From the NCBI GenBank assembly GCA_965263335.1, contig CBDHHE010000001.1, positions 3,100,001-3,164,000 of the forward strand: a DNA stretch of 64,000 nucleotides, given 5' to 3'. Under the pieces are notes generated by a model. That model worked only from the letters and a program-made list of their open reading frames with translations. It was not told where the DNA came from and made no database searches. How positions within the stretch are numbered: the first letter of the stretch is position 1; every line of letters begins with the position of its first letter. Source of the DNA: Thermohalobaculum sp965263335 (GTDB lineage Bacteria > Pseudomonadota > Alphaproteobacteria > Rhodobacterales > Rhodobacteraceae). Below are positions 16,570 through 25,308 of this stretch, piece after piece. A program made the translations under genes and the position numbers.

Positions 16570-19302
16570 CTACGCTGGCTCCACATCGACGCTGCTTTCG
16601 TGAGCAAGCTGATTTGCATTGAATTTGAACAGCTTGAACCCGAGGTGCCCCCAGCCGCCCGCCAGTTCCAGTGGCTGGATCAGGGTCGCCATGGTGTTGT
16701 TCATGGGCTTCCACTGTTCGTACTGGTGCGGCTCCCAGCCGTGCTCCATCATGATCGCCGTGTCCGGGATCGAGGGATAGAACTTCGCCTGGGCAAAGAA
16801 CTCGCCGATACCGTTGAAGATGCGCACCTTGGACCCGTCTGTGATGCCCTTGGCCGTCGCCAGCTTCGGACTGATATAGATGTTGGGCTCACCGCGCTGC
16901 AGACGCAGCATGTATTTGTTCGACCGCCAGTTCGAGTGGATCCCCCACCGCGTGTGCGGCGAGTAGAACGAAAGCGGATAGTTCGACGCCTCCTTGCCCG
17001 CATGATGCCGCGCCGTCGGAACAGTCGCGCCCATCTTCACGAAAGTCGGATGGTCACAGAAGAATGTGACCCGCCCCGTCAGCGTGTCGTAGGGCTTCTT
17101 GCCCTCGGTTTGCGCGACGAACGGATTGTAGGGTTCGTCCACCGGGATCGGCTGGTTGTTCCCGCCTTCGGCATTCATGACGATAAAGCCCTGTTCGGCG
17201 GCCTCTTCCAGCGTGACGCCGCCCATTTCGGGACTGTTGTCGACCAGCCATTTGGTGGCGTCGTAATCCGTGAGGATCTTGCCGCCATCGGTAAAGTCAT
17301 CCCAGATCGTGTGCAGATCGCGGGTGACCTCACCGTCCTGATAGGACCCGACGCCGCGGGCGACGGCCCGGTCCTGCACCTTGCGGGCCAGCAGCGCCAT
17401 AATCTCCCAGTCGGGCTTGGCCTCACCGATCGGGTCGACCGGGCGCGAGAAGACGTTCACGAACCGGTGGTAGCCGACAGAGCGCAGATCCCAGGCCTCG
17501 TAGTGGCTGGCCGCGGGCAGCAGATAGTCCGCCCACTGTGCCGTCGAGTCCATCCGGACATTGATGTTGACGAACAGTTCCTTGACCTCTTCGAGGATCC
17601 GCTCGCGGTACTTGTCGGCATGCTTGTTGCGCCGGAACTTGTTGTCGGCAATCGAGATCAGTCCCTTCATGTCGCCGTGATAGGGCATCCAGCCGTTGCC
17701 GATGCTCTCGTCGATCATCTCTTCGAGTTCGTCCAAATCGAAGCCGACACGCTCCTTCAGTTTCACCGGATCGAAATGCTTCTTCGCATGTTCAAGCATG
17801 TGGCCGCGCTGAAACTCGCCCAAACCACCCGCCTCCAACCGGGGGAACTTTTCGAAGTTGAAAAGTGCAAGCTGCAGCCAGGGAATGTGCTTCCAGTCGA
17901 TCCACGAGGTATCGACCCCGCCGGTCTTGCCACCGTGCCCGGTCAGCGCGAGCATCAGCGACTGTGCCCAGCCGGTGTAGATGCCGTTGGAGTAGCGCCC
18001 GATATTGAAGCCATGCATCAGGATGGCCTTCTTCGCATTGGCGAAAGCGCGGGCTTCCTCGCGCACCATGGAGGACGCGATGCCGGTTTCGCTCTCGGTC
18101 GCTTCGGGGGCGTATTTCGCGGCCTCTTCCTTGACCTTCTCGAAAACCGTGGTGACGGGGATGCCGTTCACCTCGAACGTGCCCTCAAGTGCCGGATCAA
18201 TGCCGCCCAGCGCGATGGTCTTCTCCTCGGATCCCATCGAGCCTTTGATCTCGACGGCCGCACCTGTGTTCAGATCCCAGTGATAGAAGATCTGATCGGA
18301 GCCGCCCTCCTGCAGATCGGCCTGCCGCAGCAATGTACCGGAGTCGGTGCGCACCAGAACCGGCAGATCGGTCTGCTCTTTCATGAAGGCAGGCTTGTAG
18401 AGCTTCTCTTCGATGATCACGTTCACGAAGGACATCGACAGAAACGGATCGGCGCCCGGCTTGATCGGCATCCAGAGGTCAGCATGGATCGATGACGGGT
18501 TGTAGTCCGGCGCGACCGAGACCACACGGGCACCGTTGTACTTGGCCTCCCAGATGTAGTGGGCATCGGGGATCCGGGTCGCGTTCGGGTTGAACAACGA
18601 CATCATGATGTAGTCGGCATCGAACCAGGCGTCCGAGGTGAACGATTCCAGCGGATTGCCATAGGCCAGGTGCGCGCCGGTGTTCAGGTCGCCCACATCG
18701 GTGAAGATATCGAGCTGCACACCACCAACTAGGGAGGCGAACCGATAGGGTGCCGCAAAGCGCACCATCGACAGGTTGCCTGATCCTGTGTGAGTCATCA
18801 GCTTGCCGGGGCCGTGTTCCTCGAAGATGTCGATGATCTTGTCGGCGATCTCTTCTGTGATCTCGTCCCAGCTCACGCGCTGCCACTGACCCGCACCGCG
18901 CTCGCCGACCCGCTTCAGGGGATACCGGAGCCGATCGCCTTCATACATCGCCGCCGAGTGGATCGCCCCTTTCTGGCAGCCCCGCGGGTTGGCGTCGGGC
19001 ACATTGGGGTTGATCTGTGGGTACTTGGCGAGCTGCTCCTCGCGGATCACGATGCCGTCCTTGACATAGACATCGAAAGCGCAGTTGCCGACGCAGTTGA
19101 TGCAGTGAGCCGCCTTGCCGATCTTGTCCCAGGCGAACTCGCGTCGATAAAGGTCTTCCCAATCGCGATATGGGTACTCTTCCTCCAGAGTGTCACCAAT
19201 CGGCTCCAGCCGGTTCAACGCCCAAGACTTGTCGGCAGCCAGTATGCCGGCACCAACCAATGTACTGGATTGCAGGAAATCACGACGCTTCATGCGCAGC
19301 AT
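16570..19302 (-). CDS. ddhA: Dimethyl sulfide dehydrogenase-like alpha subunit (DMSO reductase family, type II)
   Basis: This 910-residue bis-MGD molybdoenzyme has a Tat signal (KRRDFLQ at residues 5-11, then a hydrophobic stretch to SWALN). The FS0 cluster ligands are His66, Cys70, Cys74 and Cys109, the His-first pattern of nitrate reductase and type II enzymes. The Asp ligand to Mo is expected in TDVGDLNTG (about 201-209). Overall pattern is closest to what I recall of DdhA from Rhodovulum, which oxidises dimethyl sulfide to DMSO in the periplasm; chlorate, selenate and hydrocarbon enzymes are relatives, so the substrate is an inference. GGGAGGA sits five bases before ATG 19302. Confidence 0.9.
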   Translation of the reverse strand: MLRMKRRDFLQSSTLVGAGILAADKSWALNRLEPIGDTLEEEYPYRDWEDLYRREFAWDKIGKAAHCINCVGNCAFDVYVKDGIVIREEQLAKYPQINPNVPDANPRGCQKGAIHSAAMYEGDRLRYPLKRVGERGAGQWQRVSWDEITEEIADKIIDIFEEHGPGKLMTHTGSGNLSMVRFAAPYRFASLVGGVQLDIFTDVGDLNTGAHLAYGNPLESFTSDAWFDADYIMMSLFNPNATRIPDAHYIWEAKYNGARVVSVAPDYNPSSIHADLWMPIKPGADPFLSMSFVNVIIEEKLYKPAFMKEQTDLPVLVRTDSGTLLRQADLQEGGSDQIFYHWDLNTGAAVEIKGSMGSEEKTIALGGIDPALEGTFEVNGIPVTTVFEKVKEEAAKYAPEATESETGIASSMVREEARAFANAKKAILMHGFNIGRYSNGIYTGWAQSLMLALTGHGGKTGGVDTSWIDWKHIPWLQLALFNFEKFPRLEAGGLGEFQRGHMLEHAKKHFDPVKLKERVGFDLDELEEMIDESIGNGWMPYHGDMKGLISIADNKFRRNKHADKYRERILEEVKELFVNINVRMDSTAQWADYLLPAASHYEAWDLRSVGYHRFVNVFSRPVDPIGEAKPDWEIMALLARKVQDRAVARGVGSYQDGEVTRDLHTIWDDFTDGGKILTDYDATKWLVDNSPEMGGVTLEEAAEQGFIVMNAEGGNNQPIPVDEPYNPFVAQTEGKKPYDTLTGRVTFFCDHPTFVKMGATVPTARHHAGKEASNYPLSFYSPHTRWGIHSNWRSNKYMLRLQRGEPNIYISPKLATAKGITDGSKVRIFNGIGEFFAQAKFYPSIPDTAIMMEHGWEPHQYEQWKPMNNTMATLIQPLELAGGWGHLGFKLFKFNANQLAHESSVDVEPA

Positions 19303-19403
19303 GGTGGTCCTCCCAAGTGGCTTGGCTCCGGCAGGCGGCGCTGCGCGGGCGTGGCTTCTTTGGGGAAAACGTTAGCTCAGTGCGTGCATCCAAAGGCTGC
19401 GAA

Positions 19404-19433
19404 GTTGTTAAAAGTTGTAAACGAGTTGTAAAC
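19404..19433. promoter_or_regulatory. Three phased direct repeats between ddhA and the kinase gene
   Basis: GTTGTTAAA (19404), GTTGTAAAC (19414) and GTTGTAAAC (19425) repeat at 10 and 11 base spacing, one helical turn each. Tandem same-face repeats are the usual binding pattern of OmpR/TorR-type regulators, and the response regulator of that type is encoded 2.4 kb away. The site is about 100 bases upstream of both divergent starts. Confidence 0.6.
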
Positions 19434-19525
19434 AAGTCAGCGATTTGCCTTCGCAGGCGGGGCTTAACCGGCTAGGCTTGTCCCATCGACTGCCAGGGAG
19501 GGGGCCGCCAGAGCCCGCAGCACCG

Positions 19526-21868
19526 ATGCCGACCAAGGCCGAACCCACGCGGCCACTCACCCCGCTTGCGGGACGACTGACCGCCTATCTCGGAACCCGC
19601 CAGGAGGATCTGGTCGACCGCTCGATCGAGATCGCAAAGTCGCACGGCTATGCGCCCTTCACCACCACGATCCGCGCCGCCTGGGTGGAAGCGATCCTCA
19701 GCGTCACCGAGGGCATCGGCGCGTACATCGCCCTGGATGCCGCCCTCGCGGGCCCCGAGGCAACGAACGACTATGCCAAGGATGTCCGCTTCACCCAGAT
19801 GCGTCGCATCGCCCGCATCCACCGCTCGCTCGGCATCACGCTGCAGATGTATATCGGGCTCTTCAAACACTTCCGGAACATCTACGTCGATGCGCTGGAC
19901 GGGTTCGACTGCCAAGACCGGTCTGGCCTGCGCGCGGGCATGCTGGACTTCTTTGACGAGGCTGAACTCAGCATCACCGCCGACTGGACCGATTCCAGCG
20001 ACAATCACCGCCTGCGCGAACTGCAGGAGCGGACACGGACCCTGACCCTGGACAAGGACCGCTACTTCGCGGTGTTCGAAAGCCTGCGCAACCCGGCCTT
20101 TCTGCTCGACCGGCAAAAGAACCTCGTCAATGCCAACAAGGCGGCCGCCGAGCTGTTCGTCGGCGACGTCCAGGCAGGCGACATCATCTACCTGCGCTCG
20201 ATGCGCAGGCGCAAGCTGACACTCCAGCAGGCGCTCGACCGCGTAAGGGAAGCTGCCGCGGGGCCCGATCAGACGATCTGGCTGGATACGCTGGCCGGGC
20301 AACGCTGCTTCGACATCCGCATGCGCGGTCTGCACGATGCCGTTGAGAACACGGCGCTGGGCCACGTTCTAATCCTGAACGATGTGACGGCCCATCAGAA
20401 CGCGGTGAAGAAGGCCCAGCAGGCCGAACGACAGATGTCCCGCTTCCTGGCCACCATGAGCCACGAGATCCGAACGCCATTACACTCGGTGCTGGGAGCG
20501 ACGGATCTGCTGCGGACTTCGGACCCCGACACCCATGACCAATATCTCGACGTGATCGAGAACGCAGGACAATCCCTGCTTCAGACACTGAACAATGTGC
20601 TGGACTACTCCAAGCTCGAGAACTCGCCGCCGGTTCCCCGCCCCGTCGCCACAGACCTGCGGGCCGCCATCGAGGCGTTTCAACGGGTCGCCGCCGTCAG
20701 AACCCATGGGCAAAAGCCGCGCGTTTTGACCACAGTCACGCTCGAGGTCCCCACCCGTGTTGGAATCGATTGGGGGATGACCCGCCAAGTGCTGACGAAC
20801 CTGGTCTCGAACGCGATCAGGTTCGACGACGGCAGCGGCGTCAAGGTCGATGTCTCGATGCCTGCGAGGGACCTGCTCAGGATTGCCGTCCGAGATCACG
20901 GCCCCGGCATTTCGGACGCAGATGCCGCTGCGCTGTCGCAACCTTTCAGTCAGATCGGGGCCCGCGACACCGGAGAGGGCGGTGCGGGGCTGGGTCTTGC
21001 CATTTCGCACCACTTGGTCAGCGCCATGGGCGGGCAGATCGGGTTCCAGAACCTCGACATCGGAACTCTGGTCTGGTTCGAACTGCCACTCTCCGTCGGG
21101 CTGTCCAAGGACCACGCCCAGCCGATGCCCCAGGATCAAGCCGGGCCCGACCGGGTGTTGAACCAGACCTGCCTGCTGATCGACGATGATCACGCCGGGA
21201 TCATGGTCACCGCACGACAGCTGGAACTTCTGGGTCTGACCGTCGATCAGGCGGGCACCGTGGCCGAGGCCCTCGAGCACGCGGCGGCCAATGCATACGA
21301 CGTCTTCGTCGTCGACTATCTGCTGCCCGATGGCGACGGGCCGACCTTGGTCAAATCGCTCTCGGCGCTGCACCCGAAGGCCCGAACCGTTGCGTTCACC
21401 GCGAACATCGAGGCGGTCAAGGGATCCGATTGGGCCAGCGGCCTGTTCGACGCGGTGCTTGCCAAGCCCGCCGACCTGACAGCCCTCAGCGACGCCCTCC
21501 ACGGCCCGAATTATCCGCCCGCCAAACCGCAGCCCGCGAAGATCAAGTCGCCTCTGACGGAGCTGTCGCCCAAAACCGCCCAGGCCATGGCCGCGGCCTT
21601 CGCCCAGCAATGGGACGATTTTCGCGCCGAGTACATGGCTGACAACACCAGGCCCAGGCTGACCGCACTCGGCCACGTCGCTCACCGTCTGGCCGGAAGC
21701 TCGGCGCTTCTGGGGCTCAGCGAAATCGAGGTGCCATTGCGCCTGCTGGAGCAGAAGTGCAGCTCAGGCGCTCCGGATGCGGAGATCCGGACCCTGCTGT
21801 CCGAACTGGACATCGACCTCATGTCCGTGGCGTCGTGGTGCGGACACACCCGGCAGGCGCCCCCATGA
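19526..21868 (+). CDS. Cytosolic hybrid histidine kinase (PAS-HisKA-HATPase-REC-Hpt)
   Basis: From ATG 19526, 780 residues. Residues 10-155 are an unrecognised all-helical domain (IRAAWVEAILSV, RIARIHRSLGITLQMYIGLF). A PAS-like segment follows (YFAVFESLRNPAFLLDRQ). The HisKA box FLATMSHEIRTPL carries His313; ATPase boxes are NLVSNAIRF, RDHGPGIS and GEGGAGLGLAIS. A receiver holds Asp597 in VVDYLLPDGDG, and a C-terminal Hpt domain has HRLAGSSALLG. This TorS-like phosphorelay has no transmembrane segment, so it should sense a cytosolic cue. It is divergent from ddhA and overlaps the regulator gene by 4 bases. A TTG at 19445 could extend it. Confidence 0.88.
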   Translation: MPTKAEPTRPLTPLAGRLTAYLGTRQEDLVDRSIEIAKSHGYAPFTTTIRAAWVEAILSVTEGIGAYIALDAALAGPEATNDYAKDVRFTQMRRIARIHRSLGITLQMYIGLFKHFRNIYVDALDGFDCQDRSGLRAGMLDFFDEAELSITADWTDSSDNHRLRELQERTRTLTLDKDRYFAVFESLRNPAFLLDRQKNLVNANKAAAELFVGDVQAGDIIYLRSMRRRKLTLQQALDRVREAAAGPDQTIWLDTLAGQRCFDIRMRGLHDAVENTALGHVLILNDVTAHQNAVKKAQQAERQMSRFLATMSHEIRTPLHSVLGATDLLRTSDPDTHDQYLDVIENAGQSLLQTLNNVLDYSKLENSPPVPRPVATDLRAAIEAFQRVAAVRTHGQKPRVLTTVTLEVPTRVGIDWGMTRQVLTNLVSNAIRFDDGSGVKVDVSMPARDLLRIAVRDHGPGISDADAAALSQPFSQIGARDTGEGGAGLGLAISHHLVSAMGGQIGFQNLDIGTLVWFELPLSVGLSKDHAQPMPQDQAGPDRVLNQTCLLIDDDHAGIMVTARQLELLGLTVDQAGTVAEALEHAAANAYDVFVVDYLLPDGDGPTLVKSLSALHPKARTVAFTANIEAVKGSDWASGLFDAVLAKPADLTALSDALHGPNYPPAKPQPAKIKSPLTELSPKTAQAMAAAFAQQWDDFRAEYMADNTRPRLTALGHVAHRLAGSSALLGLSEIEVPLRLLEQKCSSGAPDAEIRTLLSELDIDLMSVASWCGHTRQAPP

Positions 21869-22587
21869 ACGCCGCCGCAGGAAGGCATGAAACCAGCCGC
21901 AGCAGGGATGCCGTCCTTTGCGTCGATGATGACCCTGTCATTCAGATCATGCTCAGCGAAGTGGTGCGCAAAGCTGGTGCCGATTACCACCGCGCCACCA
22001 CCGCCGGCGAAGCCGAGGAAATGGTCTCGGACGAGGAGTTCGACCTGATTCTGCTGGACCGCCGTCTGCCCGACAGCGACGGACTGTTGCTCATTCAGAC
22101 CATTCGTCAGACCAGCGACTGCCCGGTGATTGTGATCTCGGAACTGGGAGAAGCCCGCGACCGCCAGCTTGGCATCGGGCTCGGTGCGGCCGACTACATG
22201 ACCAAACCCTTCAGCCCAAACGAACTGAGCAGCCGCATCCGCCACATCTTGATCGAACGCGCACGCCGCCGAGAGATGGATCACTCGCGCCCGATCTCGC
22301 TGGGCGGTGTCGCGTTTCATCCCACACTGCGACGCCTGTCGGTCAACGGGCAGACCTCGTATCTCCCGCCAAACGAAGCACGACTTCTGCAGGTGTTCCT
22401 GGAAAACTCCGAGCAAGCACTCAGCCGCGACATGCTCAGCCACAACGCGTTCGGGCGCGACTGGACGCCGGGCGATCGGACCATCGACGTTCTGGTCGCA
22501 CGCCTGCGGCGCAAACTCGAGGGCTCCGGCATCACGATCGTGACGGTTCACCGGACGGGATACTTGATGACGCGCGATCCGGAGTGA
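21865..22587 (+). CDS. OmpR/TorR-family response regulator
   Basis: The 240-residue protein has a receiver with the acidic pair in CVDDDP, phospho-acceptor Asp65 in LILLDRRLPDSDG and Lys in DYMTKPFSP. The C-terminal winged helix (LGGVAFHPTLRRLSV, VLVARLRRKLEG, TVHRTGYLM) is of OmpR type. Start ATGA overlaps the kinase stop. It is the natural partner of that kinase and the probable activator of the divergent ddh operon, possibly through the phased repeats at 19404-19433. Confidence 0.9.
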   Translation: MNAAAGRHETSRSRDAVLCVDDDPVIQIMLSEVVRKAGADYHRATTAGEAEEMVSDEEFDLILLDRRLPDSDGLLLIQTIRQTSDCPVIVISELGEARDRQLGIGLGAADYMTKPFSPNELSSRIRHILIERARRREMDHSRPISLGGVAFHPTLRRLSVNGQTSYLPPNEARLLQVFLENSEQALSRDMLSHNAFGRDWTPGDRTIDVLVARLRRKLEGSGITIVTVHRTGYLMTRDPE

Positions 22588-22762
22588 GGCGCGTGACTGG
22601 TGAGCGTTCGAAGCTTCGTTCACTCTGAAGCGCGAGCGCTGAATCTCGGAACGGCTTTGGGTCCAGCGCTGGGGAGCAGACGAGACAAGCCCTCAACCCA
22701 CGGCAGCCCTTGGCGGGTCAACGTGGGTACGTCGCGCCTTGCAGGCCATCCACCGCGCGGGA

Positions 22763-23587
22763 CTAGTTCTGGCGACGGATTTGTGCCCCCGCTTCCGCAT
22801 GCGGATCATAGATGAACCGGGGGCTCTCGTCCGCAAATGCATGCGCATGGACCACGGTCACGTCCGACTCTATCAGGATCACGGCATAGGCCGGCGGCTC
22901 GAGACTGGAGAGGTTCTCGGGCCCGTCGGTCAGGTCCAGCTGGTTCTGGTGGTTGGTTCCCGGCACCGATGAGAACGCGATGCCCCGCCAGCAGCCTGAA
23001 ACCGGTCGGTGCACATGACCGAAGAAGATTTGCCCGATGTGGCGTCCCTCCAGAACGCTCGCGAAGGCCTCCGGCTCGGCGAGACCATACTGATCGAGCC
23101 GCGGCATCGCGATCGACATCGGCGGATGATGCATGAAGAGATAGGCGGGTCGATCGGAGGCCCCGTCGAGTGTACCTGTCAACCATTGCCTCCGGAGAGC
23201 ACAGTAGGCGCCGGAATGCACGCCGGGATCGACGGTGTCCAGGAAGACGAGTCTCACGCCATCGAAGTCTCGCACCGACTGAATGAAGCCGTTCTCGTCG
23301 ACGGAAAGCTCTGGGAAGGCATCGAGCATCGCCCTGCGATCGTCGTGATTGCCCGGCAGGATTTGCCACGGCATCGGCAGACGCGAGAGCTCGCGGCGCA
23401 GCAAGGCATAGGCTTCGGGCAATCCATCATGTGCGAGGTCGCCGCTGAACACCGCCAGATCCGCATCGCCGTGATCCGCAATAACGCTGTCGATCGCGGC
23501 CGCCAGGCGCTTGGACGGATCGCTCTCGAAGAGCAGCTCGCCTTCCGGCACCAGATGGCAATCCGTGATCTGAATGAGCTTGAGCAT
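22763..23587 (-). CDS. Metallophosphoesterase, cyclic or glycerophosphodiester phosphodiesterase-like
   Basis: A 274-residue class III cyclase-like phosphodiesterase (CpdA/GpdQ group). Metal-site motifs are intact: QITDCHL, FSGDLAHDG, GNHDDRRAML, FMHHPPM and FGHVHRP. It would cleave a phosphodiester in the cytosol. It is last in the ABC importer operon, 3 bases after the permease gene, so it probably processes the imported compound, for instance a glycerophosphodiester. Activity on cyclic nucleotides cannot be excluded. Confidence 0.85.
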   Translation of the reverse strand: MLKLIQITDCHLVPEGELLFESDPSKRLAAAIDSVIADHGDADLAVFSGDLAHDGLPEAYALLRRELSRLPMPWQILPGNHDDRRAMLDAFPELSVDENGFIQSVRDFDGVRLVFLDTVDPGVHSGAYCALRRQWLTGTLDGASDRPAYLFMHHPPMSIAMPRLDQYGLAEPEAFASVLEGRHIGQIFFGHVHRPVSGCWRGIAFSSVPGTNHQNQLDLTDGPENLSSLEPPAYAVILIESDVTVVHAHAFADESPRFIYDPHAEAGAQIRRQN

Positions 23588-23590
23588 CGG

Positions 23591-24412
23591 CTATCCTTTC
23601 AGGGCTCCGAGGCTGATCCCCTCGATGAAGCGGCGTTGCGCCATCAGGAACGCGATGATCAGAGGCGCGGTGATGATCACGGTGCCCGCCATCAGCTCGC
23701 CGTAGCGGTCACCGGCATCGGCTGAACGAAAGGCGAGGATTCCGAGCGGCGGCGTGTTCAGCTCTGGGCTTCGGATCGCGATGATCGGCCAGAACAGATC
23801 GTTCCAGTGCGACACGACCGAGAAGATCGCGAAGGCAGTGGCCGCCGGCATGGTCATGGGCAGCACGATGCGCAACATCACAGAAGCCTCGGAGCAGCCG
23901 TCAAGCCGGGCTGCGTCGAGCAGTTCCTCTGGAATCGTGCGGAAGAACTGCCGGAACAGAAAGACCGCGAACACCGAGGCGGTGAACGGCGCGATCAGCG
24001 CCGTGTAGGTGTCGGCCAGCCCGCTGATCGCCAATCCCAGATAGACCGGCAAGGCGGTCGCCTGCATCGGTACCAGCAGTCCGAAGATCACGATCCCGAA
24101 CAGGATGTCACGCCCGCGAAAGCGCAGCTTGGCGAGCGCATAGGCACACGGCACCGCAAAGAGCAGCTGGAAGACCAGGATCCCGGCGCACACAATCACG
24201 CCATTCAGAAGGTATCGCAGCAGCGGCTCGGCCCGCAGCGCGTCAGGAAAGTTGCGCAAACCCTCCCATGAGCTTGGCATGAGCGACAGGCTGCCACTGA
24301 AGATCTCGTCCACGGGCTTGATCGAGAAGGCCGCCATGTAGACGAAGGGGAACAGGAAAACGCCTGCGAATGTGGCGAGGATCACCAGCCTGAGAAGCGC
24401 GCCGATCCTCAT
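23591..24412 (-). CDS. ABC sugar/glycerol-phosphate-type permease (UgpE/MalG-like)
   Basis: The ATG at 24412 gives 273 residues with six membrane helices. The EAA loop reads LLDAARLDGCSEASVMLRIVL, of the MalG type, and the N-terminus (LLRLVILATFAGVFLFPFVYM) is the usual first helix. It forms the membrane channel with the preceding permease. Its start overlaps that gene by 4 bases. The longer upstream frame lies inside the other permease gene and is not used. Confidence 0.9.
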   Translation of the reverse strand: MRIGALLRLVILATFAGVFLFPFVYMAAFSIKPVDEIFSGSLSLMPSSWEGLRNFPDALRAEPLLRYLLNGVIVCAGILVFQLLFAVPCAYALAKLRFRGRDILFGIVIFGLLVPMQATALPVYLGLAISGLADTYTALIAPFTASVFAVFLFRQFFRTIPEELLDAARLDGCSEASVMLRIVLPMTMPAATAFAIFSVVSHWNDLFWPIIAIRSPELNTPPLGILAFRSADAGDRYGELMAGTVIITAPLIIAFLMAQRRFIEGISLGALKG

Positions 24413-25308
24413 CCGTAATGCGCCCGCCGTTCGAGGACCCGGAACTGGATGGCGGTCAAGATGAGCAGAGCCAGCAGGAAAACCACTGTCAACGCTGAGG
24501 CGTAACCGATGCGGAAGTAGGTTATGCCCTCCTGGTAGATCGTGAACAGCACCACCTCGGAGGCCCGCCGTGGTCCGCCTTGAGTGAGCGCTGCGACCGT
24601 CTCGAACACGCGGATCGCACGCAGCATCGCGATGATGGTCACGAACACCATCGTCGGGCCCAGCAGCGGCCAGGTCACGGTCCAGAACCGCTCCCATGGA
24701 TGGTGCGCACCATCGACCGCAGCGGCATCATAGAGATCGGACGGAATCGATTTGAGCCCGGCCAGCACGAGCACCATGACGTACCCGGCGGTCTCCCAGA
24801 TCCCGATGGCAGCGAGCGTCACGAGCACGATCTTTGCATCGCTGAGGAAACGTTGGGCAGGTATGCCGGCATAGCCGATAAGTATGTTGACCGGGCCGAG
24901 GGTGGGGTGGAGCAGGAACTCCCAGACCACAGCCATGGCGACGGTGGTCGAGACCACGGGCAGGAAGATCGCCGAGCGGAAGAAGGTGCGTCCGAGACGC
25001 GACGATTCAACCAGTACCGCGAGCCAGACCCCGAGCGCCACCGAGACCGGCACCACCATCAGCGTATAGACTGCGGTGTTCTGTGCCGAGTTCCAGAAGA
25101 TCCGGTCGCCGAAGAGCTCGTGATAGTTCTCCAGTCCGACGAAGGTGATGCTGCGCTCGCCAAGCCGCCAGTCGCTGACGGACAGCCCGATGACCGCAAG
25201 CGTCGGGCCAAGCACGAAAAGGCTCAGCACAAGGAAGAAGGGCAGCACAAAGGTCCAGGCGGTCCGCGCCTGCGACGGGCGCCTCGCGGATGCCGGCACG
25301 CGGCTCAT
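24409..25308 (-). CDS. ABC sugar/glycerol-phosphate-type permease (UgpA/MalF-like)
   Basis: A 299-residue inner-membrane protein with about six helices (first: TAWTFVLPFFLVLSLFVLGPTL). The EAA motif is LYDAAAVDGAHHPWERFWTVTWPLL. It pairs with the UgpE-like permease. Four-base overlaps occur on both sides, with the ATPase gene upstream and the second permease downstream, showing a tightly coupled operon. Confidence 0.9.
   Translation of the reverse strand: MSRVPASARRPSQARTAWTFVLPFFLVLSLFVLGPTLAVIGLSVSDWRLGERSITFVGLENYHELFGDRIFWNSAQNTAVYTLMVVPVSVALGVWLAVLVESSRLGRTFFRSAIFLPVVSTTVAMAVVWEFLLHPTLGPVNILIGYAGIPAQRFLSDAKIVLVTLAAIGIWETAGYVMVLVLAGLKSIPSDLYDAAAVDGAHHPWERFWTVTWPLLGPTMVFVTIIAMLRAIRVFETVAALTQGGPRRASEVVLFTIYQEGITYFRIGYASALTVVFLLALLILTAIQFRVLERRAHYG

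Noticed and set aside
16141..18495. 784-codon plus-strand open frame
   Set aside because: It is antisense to ddhA/ddhB, with His/Val/Arg-rich composition and no domain; it is a shadow of GC-rich third-position bias in the real genes.
22588..22762. Short frames between the response regulator and the phosphoesterase
   Set aside because: The interval is 175 bases between convergent genes, with no protein-like product and no clear terminator.
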